DNA of 48,034 nt from Candidatus Caldisaccharidevorator malaysiensis (GCA_025057575.1 JANXBO010000021.1:1-48034); one strand, 5' to 3'. Shown: positions 16,510-25,473, numbered from the stretch's first letter. Notes: generated by a model not told the origin, from the letters alone. Numbers and translations: made by a program.

Positions 16510-17580
16510 TTGAGGCTGAAAGGGCAGGTGGCGTTGTCGGTGTTCTTAGTGTTACCCTCGCTATTAGGTATCACCGCTTGGGACCAGCCCGATCAAAAGG
16601 CGTTTCCGCTGAGCCCTTTGGAGCAATCGGTGCTCGGCGACGTGCGTCAACTGACTTTTGAAGGTGTCAATGCGGAAGCCTACTGGTCGCCCGACGCACG
16701 TTTTTTGATTTTCCAATCCACAAGGGGTCCGTTTAAAGCCGATCAGATCTTCATAATGAGATCTGATGGGCGGGACCTGCGCCTGGTCAGCACAGGAAAA
16801 GGAAGGACCACCTGTGGCTACTTTTTACAGAACGGGCGATCGGTTCTCTTTTCGTCTACCCATTTAGCAGGACCGGAGCCGCCTCAATGGCAAAAGCCGT
16901 CCCTTGGTCGGTATGTCTGGCCCATTTTCCCCTCTTATGACCTCTATGTCCGTCGCTTGGACACAATGGAACTGATTCGCCTAACGACCACCGATGGCTA
17001 CGATGCGGAAGCGACGGTCTGTTGGCAGACGGGTGAGATCGTTTTTACCAGCCACAGAGATGGGGACTTGGATATTTACCGAATGAAAAGCAATGGGTCG
17101 GAGGTTGTCCGGCTAACTTCTGATCTGGGCTATGAGGGCGGTGCCTTCTTTTCCCCCGACGGCAAAAGGATCGTGATGAGAGCCTACTATCCAAAGACCC
17201 AGGAGGAAATTCAGGAGTATTTGGATCTTCTGAAGTCCCACGTCGTCAGCCCCCGCTGGCTGGAAATCTACATTATGGATAGGGACGGAAAGAATAAAAG
17301 GGCAGTGACTCAGTTGGGACGGATTAACTTCTGTCCCGCTTGGACGCCCGACGGCAGGAAAATCATTTTTGCTTCCAACCATCACGATCCCAAAAACTTT
17401 GACCTGTTTTTAATAGGGACTGATGGGAAAGGGTTGAAGCGTCTGACCGACGATCCCGCCCCTGATCTGTTTCCCCATTTCTCCCCCGACGGTCGTTGGC
17501 TGGTTTGGTGCAGTGGGCGCAGTTTTGGAGGAGCGCAGCCCCTGCAGGTTTTTCGTTCCCGCTGGATTGGGATGGATTAG
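16510..17580 (+). CDS. Exported TolB-like/WD40-like beta-propeller protein (356 aa)
   Basis: Repeated blades of the TolB/PD40 type: AYWSPDARFLIFQSTR, VFTSHRDGDLDIYRMK, AFFSPDGKRIVM, CPAWTPDGRKIIFASN and FPHFSPDGRWLVWCS. This indicates a six- or seven-bladed propeller, usually for protein or carbohydrate contacts in the periplasm. I place the start at TTG 16510 because AAGGAGG at 16498-16504 is 5 bases before it. The product then begins with a clean signal peptide (MRLKGQVALSVFLVLPSLLG), with basic n-region and hydrophobic core. A GTG at 16489 is the alternative. No tol-pal partners are present, so it is probably not the colicin-tolerance TolB. The stop overlaps the convergent PAP2 gene by 4 bases. 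Confidence 0.85.
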   Translation: MRLKGQVALSVFLVLPSLLGITAWDQPDQKAFPLSPLEQSVLGDVRQLTFEGVNAEAYWSPDARFLIFQSTRGPFKADQIFIMRSDGRDLRLVSTGKGRTTCGYFLQNGRSVLFSSTHLAGPEPPQWQKPSLGRYVWPIFPSYDLYVRRLDTMELIRLTTTDGYDAEATVCWQTGEIVFTSHRDGDLDIYRMKSNGSEVVRLTSDLGYEGGAFFSPDGKRIVMRAYYPKTQEEIQEYLDLLKSHVVSPRWLEIYIMDRDGKNKRAVTQLGRINFCPAWTPDGRKIIFASNHHDPKNFDLFLIGTDGKGLKRLTDDPAPDLFPHFSPDGRWLVWCSGRSFGGAQPLQVFRSRWIGMD

Positions 17581-18167
17581 GTCCACCGGCGAAAAATGCC
17601 CCAAAGACGGGTCTCAGGATCCCCTGACCCTCGCTGCGCCTTCTTGGCGAAAGGGACCATCCGATAGGTTGCCTCGGTTATTAGGTAGCCCAGTGCCCAT
17701 CCGCCGACCACATCGTGAATCCAGTGGGCACCGACCAGGATCCGGCTGAGCCCGACCAGAACGGAGAAAGCGAGCCAAAGGGTTCCCAGAGGCAATCGGG
17801 CGCGGATCCACGAAAAGGCAAAGGCTGCTGCCGCTGCGGAATGACCACTGGGAAAACTATCTTTATTAGTGAAGTCGGGACGGGGCTCTCGGACGAGTAT
17901 TTTGAGTGCCTCAAGGGTAATCTGATTGACGACGAGGGTAACAGCCATTAAGGTCACTGCCCCAGGATTTTTGCGCCAATAAGCAGCAGCACCGGCTACC
18001 ATAGCCAGCCAGTAGTGTTTAGAAATCAACCGGCAGATCGCAAAAACGCCCGTTCGTGGCGCTTCAACCACAACGGGTTTCTTTGGGAGGAAGCAGAACA
18101 GCAAAGCCCAAACGAAAAAGAGGAAACCCAAAAGGTTTACTTGGCGCCTGGTCAGGACGATAACCAT
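17577..18167 (-). CDS. PAP2-family membrane phosphatase (196 aa)
   Basis: Integral membrane lipid phosphatase with the three PAP2 motifs: KILVREPRP (K89, R96, P97), PSGHS (106-110), and SRILVGAHWIHD (R142, H148, D152). About five to six hydrophobic segments surround them. The family dephosphorylates phosphatidic acid, undecaprenyl pyrophosphate or phosphatidylglycerophosphate at the membrane face. As the last gene of the pil/GT9 operon, overlapping the glycosyltransferase end by 16 bases, a role in lipid-carrier recycling or lipid A/LPS assembly is plausible. Substrate cannot be determined. Confidence 0.93.
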   Translation of the reverse strand: MVIVLTRRQVNLLGFLFFVWALLFCFLPKKPVVVEAPRTGVFAICRLISKHYWLAMVAGAAAYWRKNPGAVTLMAVTLVVNQITLEALKILVREPRPDFTNKDSFPSGHSAAAAAFAFSWIRARLPLGTLWLAFSVLVGLSRILVGAHWIHDVVGGWALGYLITEATYRMVPFAKKAQRGSGDPETRLWGIFRRWT

Positions 18168-19219
18168 TTCCGGTAAGAAAGCTGCGTGAGAGAGTCAACA
18201 GCGCCAATGACCTCTTCCACCGTGATCAGACGCATACAAGGGAACGCACCGCCGCAAGTGGGACGCCGACCGCACGGTCGGCACGGTAACGGGTGCTCCA
18301 GGACTCTGACGGCTGGTTCTGACCGAAATCGGTCACCGGAAGTAGATCCAAACAAGGCAACCGTATAAGTTCCCAAAGCGTTGGCGGCGTGGATGGGAAA
18401 AGAGTCAGGACCGATCAAAACGAGGGCTTGCTCTATTAGTGCTCCTGCTTCTTTCAAAGACAGGTGCCAGAGGTGGGGGATCGGTGTTCGGGCTGACGAT
18501 GAAATGACCTCCAGAAGGGCTCGATCGGATGGGGAGCCTAAAAGTAGGGAGGGGAGTCCCAAGCGTTGTCGGAGACCGTCGGCGAGTTGGGACCATCGCT
18601 CCACGGGCCAATGCTTCTGGGGTCGGGTGGTGGCTGGTGCCAGGACCGCAAAGGACTTGGGGGTCAAGTTCCAGCGGTTTAATTGCTCAAGAGCCACCTG
18701 TCGGTGCCGGTCGGAAAGGGGAAGGAGCATCCGGTGGCGCTCTAAAGACACGGGGAGACCCAGAGCCGCTAACAAAGACAATGTCCGAGAAGCGCCAGAA
18801 GGATAACGGATCTTAACGGGGATGCAGTCCGTAGCGAAAAATCGGGATCCCTCTCGGCTGTTGGCGAAACTGATGCGCCGAGGGATCTTTGCCAACCAAG
18901 CAATGACGGAACTTTTAAGTAATCCCTGCAAGTCCACCGAAACCTCGTAACCGTCCCGACGAATCAATCCCGCCAACTGGGGAAGGGTGCGCAGCCGTCC
19001 GTCCCAGATGTAAATGTCGTCTATGTGCGGATTACCCTCGACAATCGGAAAAGCAGCGGTAGAAACGACCCAGCCGAGGTGAACATTGGGCAGGGCTTCT
19101 TTGACGACTTGTGCGGCAGGAGTGGCTGCCAAAGTATCCCCCAGTGCAGACAGTCGGATCAACAGAATCCGCTGGTAACCAGCCAGGACGCTGGAGCCAG
19201 ACTGATGAGCGTCCGTCAC
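18152..19219 (-). CDS. Glycosyltransferase family 9, ADP-heptose:LPS heptosyltransferase-like (355 aa)
   Basis: GT-B fold protein with the family 9 pattern: ILLIRLSALGDTLAATPA at the N-terminus, VDLQGLLKSSVIAWLA, ATTRPQKHWPVERWSQLA and the acceptor/donor-site stretch LIGPDSFPIHAANALGT. C-terminal HPLPCRPCGRRPTC with nearby Cys is also typical of WaaF/WaaC relatives. It would add heptose from an ADP-activated donor to a lipid A core or other glycan at the inner membrane. The start is GTG 19219, one base after the pilC stop. Presence with the KDO/heptose fusion at 29.6 kb supports an LPS-type outer membrane. Confidence 0.92.
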   Translation of the reverse strand: MTDAHQSGSSVLAGYQRILLIRLSALGDTLAATPAAQVVKEALPNVHLGWVVSTAAFPIVEGNPHIDDIYIWDGRLRTLPQLAGLIRRDGYEVSVDLQGLLKSSVIAWLAKIPRRISFANSREGSRFFATDCIPVKIRYPSGASRTLSLLAALGLPVSLERHRMLLPLSDRHRQVALEQLNRWNLTPKSFAVLAPATTRPQKHWPVERWSQLADGLRQRLGLPSLLLGSPSDRALLEVISSSARTPIPHLWHLSLKEAGALIEQALVLIGPDSFPIHAANALGTYTVALFGSTSGDRFRSEPAVRVLEHPLPCRPCGRRPTCGGAFPCMRLITVEEVIGAVDSLTQLSYRKWLSS

Positions 19220-19220
19220 C

Positions 19221-20471
19221 CTACTGTTCCTGCTGGGCTAAGTCCTGGATGATGGTGACCAGAGGGAGGAAGACGGACAGGAGGATGAACAGGACGATCA
19301 CTCCTAATACGACAATCATAACCGGCTCAATGGTGGACGCCAGCGCTTTGAGCCGGGCATCCACTTCGCTTTCGTAGAAGTCGGCAACCTTCTGAAGCAT
19401 CTGGTCTAAAGAGCCCGTCTCCTCACCAACGGAAACCATATGAACCACCATCGGAGGGAACAGACGGCTCCGTTCCAAGGGATCGGCAATCCGCTCGCCT
19501 TCTCGGATCGCCGATCGCGCTTCCATAATCGCCCGGCTCAAGATATCGTTGTCAATGGCGCCGGCAACAGTATCCATTGCCTGAAGGATCGGCACACCGC
19601 TGCCCATCAAGGTTCCAAAGGTGCGGGAGAATCGGGCTAAGATCACTTGGTGGTTAATCGGACCAAGGATCGGGATCTTCAGTTTCACCCAGTCGTAAAT
19701 CCGTTTACCGAAGCGGGTCCTGATGAATACCCCGAAAGCGAACACGAAGGCAACGATGCCCAAGATCAAAATATACCATTTGGTGAGGAGGAATTCGCTA
19801 AACCGTTTCATAATCAGGGTCGGCAGGGGGAACTTGTCTTCCTTGACCCCCAGGTCAGCGAACAATTTGAGGAACATCGGGACGATCCAGGTGCTCAAAA
19901 AGATCACGATTCCCAGCGCAAACAGGATGACCAGGGTCGGGTAGGTCATTGCCGATTTCACTTTGCGTCTCAGTTCCAAGTCTTTCTCTAGGAAGGTCGC
20001 CATCCGGTTGAGGGTATCGTCCAAGACGCCGCCGACCTCGCCGGCGCGAACCATTCCGACGAAGAGGTTGGAGAAGTCCCTGGGGAAGCGAGCCATCGCT
20101 CGGGAAAGGGGCATGCCATCTTCTACGTCACGGGTAAGGGACCGGATCAAATATTTGAGTTTCGCGCTGGCGGTCTGCTTTTCCAAAACAGCGAGCGCCC
20201 TGACCAACGACACACCGGCGTTAATCAGGGTCGCCAACTGGCGGGAGAAGATAGCCATATCACGGAGTTTGACCTTCCCAATGGCAGCAAAAATGGGCAC
20301 TGCTTCTTGCCGTCTAGCCTGTGCAGGAGCACCTCCTTGCTGCCGGATGGAAGTCACGATCAGTCCCTGCTGCCGCAATTGCTGGACTGCTACCCTTTCA
20401 TTGGGTGCCTCTACAGTCCCCTGAGTGACCTGTCCCTGGGCTCCCCGTGCGACGTAAGCATAGTTCGGCAC
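19221..20471 (-). CDS. pilC: Type IV pilus / type II secretion inner-membrane protein PilC/GspF (416 aa)
   Basis: Begins MPNYAYVARGAQGQ, the standard N-terminus. Two homologous GspF cytoplasmic domains follow: IFSRQLATLINAGVSLVRAL and later RFSRTFGTLMGSGVPILQAM. Three membrane helices are visible (about 165-195, 215-240 and at the C-terminus, VILFILLSVFLPLVT). PilC couples the pilus ATPases to assembly at the inner membrane. Length is normal. It lies 16 bases after pilT and 1 base before the GT9 gene. No pilin, pilM-Q or prepilin peptidase is in the window, so these must be elsewhere. Confidence 0.95.
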   Translation of the reverse strand: MPNYAYVARGAQGQVTQGTVEAPNERVAVQQLRQQGLIVTSIRQQGGAPAQARRQEAVPIFAAIGKVKLRDMAIFSRQLATLINAGVSLVRALAVLEKQTASAKLKYLIRSLTRDVEDGMPLSRAMARFPRDFSNLFVGMVRAGEVGGVLDDTLNRMATFLEKDLELRRKVKSAMTYPTLVILFALGIVIFLSTWIVPMFLKLFADLGVKEDKFPLPTLIMKRFSEFLLTKWYILILGIVAFVFAFGVFIRTRFGKRIYDWVKLKIPILGPINHQVILARFSRTFGTLMGSGVPILQAMDTVAGAIDNDILSRAIMEARSAIREGERIADPLERSRLFPPMVVHMVSVGEETGSLDQMLQKVADFYESEVDARLKALASTIEPVMIVVLGVIVLFILLSVFLPLVTIIQDLAQQEQ

Positions 20472-20487
20472 TCTTCTTCACCCCCCA

Positions 20488-21684
20488 TTATTTGGGTGTG
20501 ACGCCCGAAATGAGTTTCTTCAGTTCTTCTGCGTTGTGAGCCCTTCCGATGGCGTCTTCATAGGTGATATACCCTCTCGCGTAGAGGTCCCTTAGGGCTT
20601 GGTCCATTGACTGCATCCCGACTTCGGCACCCGTTTGGATCATTGAAGGGATTTGATGGGTCTTGCCTTCCCGAATGAGGTTACGGATGGCAGGAGTAGC
20701 AATCATCAGTTCTACCGCTGCAATCCTGCCGCCAACGAGTGGGTTCCTTGGCGCTCCTGGCGCTCTGGGCAACAACTGCTGGGAGATGACCGCCACCAGA
20801 TTCATTGACAACTGAATTCGGACCTGGGGCTGCTGGTTGGGAGGAAAGACGTCAATAATTCGGTCAATGGTCTCTGCAGCGCTGTTGGTGTGCAGGGTTG
20901 ATAAGACCAGGTGCCCCGTCTCAGCAGCCGTGATGGCGATGGCAATGGTCTCTGGGTCCCGCATTTCACCGACCAGGATCACATCGGGATCTTCCCGCAA
21001 AGCGCTGCGCAAAGCATTGGGGAATGACTTGGTATCCTCTCCCAATTCCCTCTGATTGATAATGCACTTTTGATGCTGATGGAGATACTCAATCGGGTCT
21101 TCTATCGTGATGACGTGTTTGCTCTGGGTTTGATTGAGATGGTGGATCATCGCAGCCAATGTCGTAGATTTTCCGTGTCCTGTTGGACCAGTGACCAGGA
21201 TCAACCCTCTGGGCTTGAGCACCAGTTCATCCAGTATCAAAGGCAACTCCAGTTCTCGGACGGTCGGAATCCTGCGGGGAATCAGTCGAAAGGCACCCGC
21301 GATGAAACCCCTTTCCTTATAAATGTTGACCCGAAACCGGGCGATGTCTTGAAGGGAGTAGGAGAAGTCCAGTTCCAACTGGCTTTCAAACCGCTGAATC
21401 TGTTCGTCGGTCAGGATCTCATAAATGAGCCGTTGAGACTGCTTGGGCGTGACGGGCTGAAAACTGGTGCGATATAGATTGCCGTCAATGCGAAGAATGG
21501 GTGGCACTCCAACACAAAGGTGCAGGTCGGAGGCATTTCTCTTGACGACCAAGTTCAGAAGGTCGTCAACGTGGATATCCTCCACGGAGGGCAGTGCTCG
21601 TGGCGGTGCGACTGCCGGCGCTCTCCTTAACCCGACTCCCGATGGGGCGGGTGCGTCCTGCAGGGGAGTGAGATCTATCTCCAT
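20488..21684 (-). CDS. pilT: Twitching-motility retraction ATPase PilT (398 aa)
   Basis: Secretion-superfamily hexameric ATPase that depolymerises type IV pili. ILVTGPTGHGKSTTLA at ~163-178 is Walker A. TIEDPIEYLHQHQ is the Asp box, DVILVGEMRDPETIA Walker B and STLHTNSAAETIDRI the His box. AIRNLIREGK near the C-terminus is the PilT-specific AIRNLIRE motif, so retraction rather than assembly is likely. The N-terminal ~35 residues are a Pro/Ala-rich extension not usual in PilT. ATG 21684 follows GGGAGG by about 7 bases; TTG 21687 is adjacent. It is second in the pilB-pilT-pilC operon. Confidence 0.95.
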   Translation of the reverse strand: MEIDLTPLQDAPAPSGVGLRRAPAVAPPRALPSVEDIHVDDLLNLVVKRNASDLHLCVGVPPILRIDGNLYRTSFQPVTPKQSQRLIYEILTDEQIQRFESQLELDFSYSLQDIARFRVNIYKERGFIAGAFRLIPRRIPTVRELELPLILDELVLKPRGLILVTGPTGHGKSTTLAAMIHHLNQTQSKHVITIEDPIEYLHQHQKCIINQRELGEDTKSFPNALRSALREDPDVILVGEMRDPETIAIAITAAETGHLVLSTLHTNSAAETIDRIIDVFPPNQQPQVRIQLSMNLVAVISQQLLPRAPGAPRNPLVGGRIAAVELMIATPAIRNLIREGKTHQIPSMIQTGAEVGMQSMDQALRDLYARGYITYEDAIGRAHNAEELKKLISGVTPK

Positions 21685-21719
21685 CAAAGAGCCTCCCTTT
21701 TCGCTGACTCCTTTGAGTC

Positions 21720-23513
21720 TTAGAATCCGACCGTTGTAACGACTCTCAAAATCTCGTCGGGCGTAGAGACGCCACTCTTGACTTTTCGCCAGCCGTCCTG
21801 AAGGAGGGTGGTCATTCCACCGGCGATGGCGGCGTCGCGGATTTCTGCGATCGGTGCCCGTCTTAAGACCAGGTCGGCGATCTCCTGATTCATAATGAAC
21901 ACCTCAAAGATGCCGATGCGTCCCCGATAGCCGCGGTTGCCACAGGCTTCGCAACCCCGACCCCGATAGAGGGTCACCCCCTCCAGTTCGCTGGGATCCA
22001 ATCCGAATCGGCTTAGTGCCTCGGGTGGGTAGGCATAGGGTTCCTTACAATTGGTGCAAATCCGGCGGGCAAGGCGCTGAGCAATCACCCCGATGACCGA
22101 CGCCGAAATTAAGAACGGCTCTACACCCATATCAATCAATCGGGTCGTCGCCGTCGGTGCGTCGTTGGTGTGGAGAGTAGAAAGGACCAGGTGTCCGGTC
22201 AATGCTGCTTGAATGGCGACGTCCGCCGTCTCCAGGTCGCGAATCTCTCCCACGAGGATGATGTCGGGGTCCTGGCGCAGGAATGCCCTCAGGGCTGTCG
22301 CAAAGGTGACTCCCGCCTTTCTATTGACGTGCACCTGGTTAATTCCCGAAACCTCATATTCCACGGGTTCCTCAATGGAAAGGATGTTCCGGTCCAGGGT
22401 ATTGAGGCGGTGCAAAATGGAATACTGAGTCGTCGTTTTGCCGTGACCCGTAGGTCCGGTGCTCAGGATCATTCCGTAGGGCTGGGACATCAGATACTCT
22501 ACCTTCGCCAGGTCGTCTTCCCAAAGACCCAGTTTCTCCAGCCCCATCAGAGGAGATGTCTGGTCCAGAAGGCGCAGAACAGCCTTTTCCCCGTTGACCG
22601 TCGGGATGGTGGAGATGCGCACGTCAAAGCGTCTCTTTTGCATCTCAATTCTCATTCTTCCGTCTTGAGGGACCCGCTTTTCGGCAACGTCCATATCGCC
22701 CAGGATTTTGATGCGCGCCACAAGAGGAGCAGAGAGCCATTTGGGCAGGCGCAAGACTTCATTCAAAACCCCGTCAATCCGATACCGAATCCGAAGGCGA
22801 TCTTGGATGGGCTCTACGTGGATGTCCGAGGCGTCGTTCTTGATGGCTTCCCGCATAATCGTATCCAAGAGCCGGATGACTGGTGCTTCCTGAGCCGCTT
22901 CCACATCCGTAGCGTCTACCCGAGCGACACCACCTGCCAGGGGACCTTCTGCAGCCTCCCCAGCGCCGTAGCGGCTGGCGTCCATTTGACCCAGCAATCG
23001 GTCCACGTCCGCCAGACCCATCGTTGTCCGACCTGGAGTCGGTGCGGCTTGGGCGACCGGCGCCGCAGCAACTTCGTCCAAAGCGGCGGTCAGTTGACGC
23101 GCACCGGCTAACAGCGGTTGGATTACCAAACCGGTCCGCATCCTCAGTTCGTCAATGGTGACGATATCTCGGGGATTGGTCATCGCCACCCAGAGGCGGT
23201 TCTGTTCAATGCGCAGGGGCAGGCATTGGCGTTGGCGCAAGAAATCTGCCGGCACCCGAGATAGGACCACGCTCACGGCGCTTTCGTCGGGCTGGACCTT
23301 CCGAAGGTCCACATATTGAACCCCCAATAGTTCCGCCGCGACGCTGAGCACATCGGCTTCGTCCACGAATCCCAGGTCCGCCAGCACTCTCTCCACTGGC
23401 TGGTTGGTCGCTTGCTGGGCTCTCAAAACCTCCTGGACCTGAGCCTCCGTCAACTTCCCTCGTTCGCGAAGGACATCAAGGACGCTTCTTCGTGCTCTCG
23501 GACCGGTTGCCAT
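21720..23513 (-). CDS. pilB: Type IV pilus assembly ATPase PilB/GspE (597 aa)
   Basis: The N-terminal ~150 residues form the GspE/MshEN-like domain (LGVQYVDLRKVQPDES). The catalytic half has ASDIHVEPIQDRLRIRYRIDG, Walker A STGPTGHGKTTT, the Asp box SIEEPVEYEVSGINQ and Walker B DIILVGEIRDLETAD. A zinc-binding tetracysteine region (CTNCKEPY ... GCEACGNRGYRG) is present, as in PilB/GspE. The enzyme powers pilin polymerisation. ATG 23513 is preferred over 23564 because GGGGGAGGTG precedes it by 6-8 bases. It is first in the operon, with a candidate promoter at 23566-23594. Confidence 0.95.
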   Translation of the reverse strand: MATGPRARRSVLDVLRERGKLTEAQVQEVLRAQQATNQPVERVLADLGFVDEADVLSVAAELLGVQYVDLRKVQPDESAVSVVLSRVPADFLRQRQCLPLRIEQNRLWVAMTNPRDIVTIDELRMRTGLVIQPLLAGARQLTAALDEVAAAPVAQAAPTPGRTTMGLADVDRLLGQMDASRYGAGEAAEGPLAGGVARVDATDVEAAQEAPVIRLLDTIMREAIKNDASDIHVEPIQDRLRIRYRIDGVLNEVLRLPKWLSAPLVARIKILGDMDVAEKRVPQDGRMRIEMQKRRFDVRISTIPTVNGEKAVLRLLDQTSPLMGLEKLGLWEDDLAKVEYLMSQPYGMILSTGPTGHGKTTTQYSILHRLNTLDRNILSIEEPVEYEVSGINQVHVNRKAGVTFATALRAFLRQDPDIILVGEIRDLETADVAIQAALTGHLVLSTLHTNDAPTATTRLIDMGVEPFLISASVIGVIAQRLARRICTNCKEPYAYPPEALSRFGLDPSELEGVTLYRGRGCEACGNRGYRGRIGIFEVFIMNQEIADLVLRRAPIAEIRDAAIAGGMTTLLQDGWRKVKSGVSTPDEILRVVTTVGF

Positions 23514-23565
23514 ATATGGCACCTCCCCCGCCTTGGGCTCTCTCACCGCAGTGAGCGCCATCAAT

Positions 23566-23594
23566 ATTATGCCAAAAATCTTCGGCGATGTCTA
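23566..23594 (-). promoter_or_regulatory. Candidate sigma-A-type promoter of the pilB operon
   Basis: Reading the minus strand, TAGACA (23594-23589), exactly 17 bases, then CATAAT (23571-23566). Both hexamers differ from consensus by one or two positions, and the -10 is about 50 bases before the chosen pilB start. It lies partly in the gap after the creatininase-family gene. This is a by-eye call with no expression evidence. Confidence 0.4.
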
Positions 23595-23601
23595 TCATCC
23601 G

Positions 23602-24372
23602 TTAGGCGAAAGGAAAGGTTTCGTCCACGGGCGTCTTGGCAAGTGCTACCAGAAACTCGCTAATTTCATCGGTAATGATCTGAATAAGTCTTTCCCCTTT
23701 GTCCTCCGACGCCTTGCGAGGATCTCCGACTCCTGAATGGGTCGTTAGCCGCTCCCAAGGTCTGGCGGTCCACGCCCAGCCTTTTTCCAGGGCTTCAAAA
23801 CGAAACCGCCGGACCTTCCCCGGGTCCGCCCGGTCCATTCGGACCAGGTCGGGAACAATCCTTAGGCAAAGGCTCGTTTCCATTTCCCCAGCGTGTTCTC
23901 CGGGCTCGTCCACCAATTTCTTAATCTCATCATTGCTAACTTTCCACCATTCAACAAGGAACAGCCATACATTGGTCTTACCAAAGAGATCTCTCAAACC
24001 ACCTCGGAACTCGTTACCCCCGTGACCATTAAGGATCACCATCTTCTCAATGCCGTGCCGCTCCAGCGATGCGACGATGTCTTGGACGATCAGGTTCAGG
24101 GTCTTCTGCTGAATGTGAATGGTCATCGGGAAGGAGAGAAGATTGGCATTGACCCCATAGGGGAACGGGGGAAGACAGACGACAGAGGCACCCCTTTCAT
24201 AGGCCTTGTGGCAGGCTTCCTCAGCGATAGCGACCACCTCGTAAGTATCCGTTCCATAAGGCAGATGAAGACCATGTGGTTCGCAAGCACCCACAGGGAA
24301 GACTGCCACCTCAATGGTTTGAGACCGCACATCCTCCAATGTCAATTCTGAAAGGACCCAAGGTCTTGCCAT
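23602..24372 (-). CDS. Creatininase-family amidohydrolase (256 aa)
   Basis: Metal-dependent amidohydrolase fold of the creatininase/MftE/FAPy-deformylase group. PVGACEPHGLHLPYGTD (about 26-42) supplies Glu31, His and Asp42 ligands, ILNGHGGNEF includes His117, and GEHAGEMETSL supplies Glu ligands near 163-165. Family members cleave creatinine, formamidopyrimidines or peptide-like bonds, and several act in cofactor maturation, so the substrate is open. Its ATG directly abuts the TAA of the preceding unknown gene, implying translational coupling with that product. Confidence 0.9.
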   Translation of the reverse strand: MARPWVLSELTLEDVRSQTIEVAVFPVGACEPHGLHLPYGTDTYEVVAIAEEACHKAYERGASVVCLPPFPYGVNANLLSFPMTIHIQQKTLNLIVQDIVASLERHGIEKMVILNGHGGNEFRGGLRDLFGKTNVWLFLVEWWKVSNDEIKKLVDEPGEHAGEMETSLCLRIVPDLVRMDRADPGKVRRFRFEALEKGWAWTARPWERLTTHSGVGDPRKASEDKGERLIQIITDEISEFLVALAKTPVDETFPFA

Positions 24373-24852
24373 TTAGGAACCACTCTCCCAGGGGACCTGA
24401 TGAGCCCCGACAATGATTCTCTGCCCTGTTTCCAGTTCCAAGAGCAGCGTGTGAACGACCAGGCTTTTAACAATTGGATTGACCTCCAACCATCGGAGGC
24501 GGGGGCAATCGTCCAAAGGCTCCGCCGCACGGGCAATGGCGTAGACGAAAGGATCGGGCTCTTGCTCACACCGCTGGACGAACTCCTTTCCTTCTTTGGC
24601 AACCTCAGCGTCGTCTGTTTCGGGTTGGAAGGAAACGGCATTCTCCTCGCTGATCACCACCCGACCTAAAATCTGGACCGTTTCAGGAAGCAGTTTCCGG
24701 GCGCGGACAAAAGAACCGTCTTCGGTTTTCCATAGGAACCAGCCACCGTAGGGTTTTAGGGGTCCTAAGCGCACCAGCACAAAGTAAGGCAGGAACGCTT
24801 CCGTCCGGTTTTCGGTCTCTTTTCGCTCCCTTTGCTCTCTTGACTCCGCCAT
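24373..24852 (-). CDS. Hypothetical protein co-encoded with the creatininase-family enzyme (159 aa)
   Basis: I do not recognise it. The protein has a charged N-terminus, a beta-rich central part (YFVLVRLGPLKPYGGWFLW, FVRARKLLPETVQILGRVVI) and a C-terminal stretch LVVHTLLLELETGQRIIVGA. No signal peptide, membrane helix or conserved catalytic motif is visible, so it is probably a small soluble protein. The stop codon is immediately followed by the creatininase start, so the two are expected to be made together. The upstream region (24853-24900) contains TTAACG-16-TAACAT, a weak promoter candidate. A strong ribosome site is missing. Confidence 0.7.
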   Translation of the reverse strand: MAESREQRERKETENRTEAFLPYFVLVRLGPLKPYGGWFLWKTEDGSFVRARKLLPETVQILGRVVISEENAVSFQPETDDAEVAKEGKEFVQRCEQEPDPFVYAIARAAEPLDDCPRLRWLEVNPIVKSLVVHTLLLELETGQRIIVGAHQVPWESGS

Positions 24853-24930
24853 TTTCTGTCGTCACAATGTTACACAGTTTTAGGATTTCGTTAAGGTTGG
24901 TGGTTTATTCCAAGGAGGAGAGCCAACGAG

Positions 24931-25473
24931 GTGACGGCGTATAAAAGATGGGCGGTCTTCCTGTCGTTACTGACCGGATCCCTTGCAGTCGCTGCTTTAC
25001 CGCGGGGCAAATCCATACCGGCTTTTTCCGCTCTTTTGGTGGACAAAAGGACGATCCGGGTAACGACGGAAGGTGGGCGGCTCCGGCTGGACATTATGGG
25101 AGCCGACAAGAGGGAGACGGTTCATCCCAAAGTTCTGGTTTTGGACTTTTGGGCGACTTGGTGTAGTTATTGCCGAGTCGCTGAGGGCTGGCTCCAGAAA
25201 CTGTACAAGAGATACGGTAAAAAGGGGCTGGAAGTCCTGGCGATCAGCATAGACGAAGACGGTCGCCGGTCTGTCGGTCCCTATCTCCTTCGCCATCGGC
25301 TCCCTTATCGGGTCGCGCTGGACCCCCGTGCCGTTCTGGCCAACAAGTTCAAAGTGGAGAGCCTTCCGACCATCTATGTGATTGATGCCAAGGGAACGAT
25401 CCGGTCCGTCTTTGAGGGAATTGAGAACGAGAAGTCCCTCATTCGGGAAGTGGTTGCCGCCGGGTTAGAGTGA
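24931..25473 (+). CDS. TlpA/ResA-like thiol-disulfide oxidoreductase, exported (180 aa)
   Basis: Begins with GTG 24931 behind AAGGAGGAG, giving a signal peptide or anchor (WAVFLSLLTGSLAVAAL). Thioredoxin fold follows: VLVLDFWATWCSYCRVAEGW with redox Cys78 and Cys81 (WCSYC), the ISIDEDGR strand, and cis-Pro SLPTIYVIDAKG. Members reduce disulfides outside the cytoplasm, for example in cytochrome c maturation; no ccm/res partner is nearby. About 35 residues between signal and thioredoxin fold are longer than usual. The gene is 60 bases upstream of an unknown gene and divergent from the creatininase-family pair. Confidence 0.9.
   Translation: MTAYKRWAVFLSLLTGSLAVAALPRGKSIPAFSALLVDKRTIRVTTEGGRLRLDIMGADKRETVHPKVLVLDFWATWCSYCRVAEGWLQKLYKRYGKKGLEVLAISIDEDGRRSVGPYLLRHRLPYRVALDPRAVLANKFKVESLPTIYVIDAKGTIRSVFEGIENEKSLIREVVAAGLE

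Noticed and set aside
22170-23111. A 313-codon plus-strand open frame within pilB
   Set aside because: Fully antisense to the conserved N-terminal and ATPase parts of pilB, no recognisable family.
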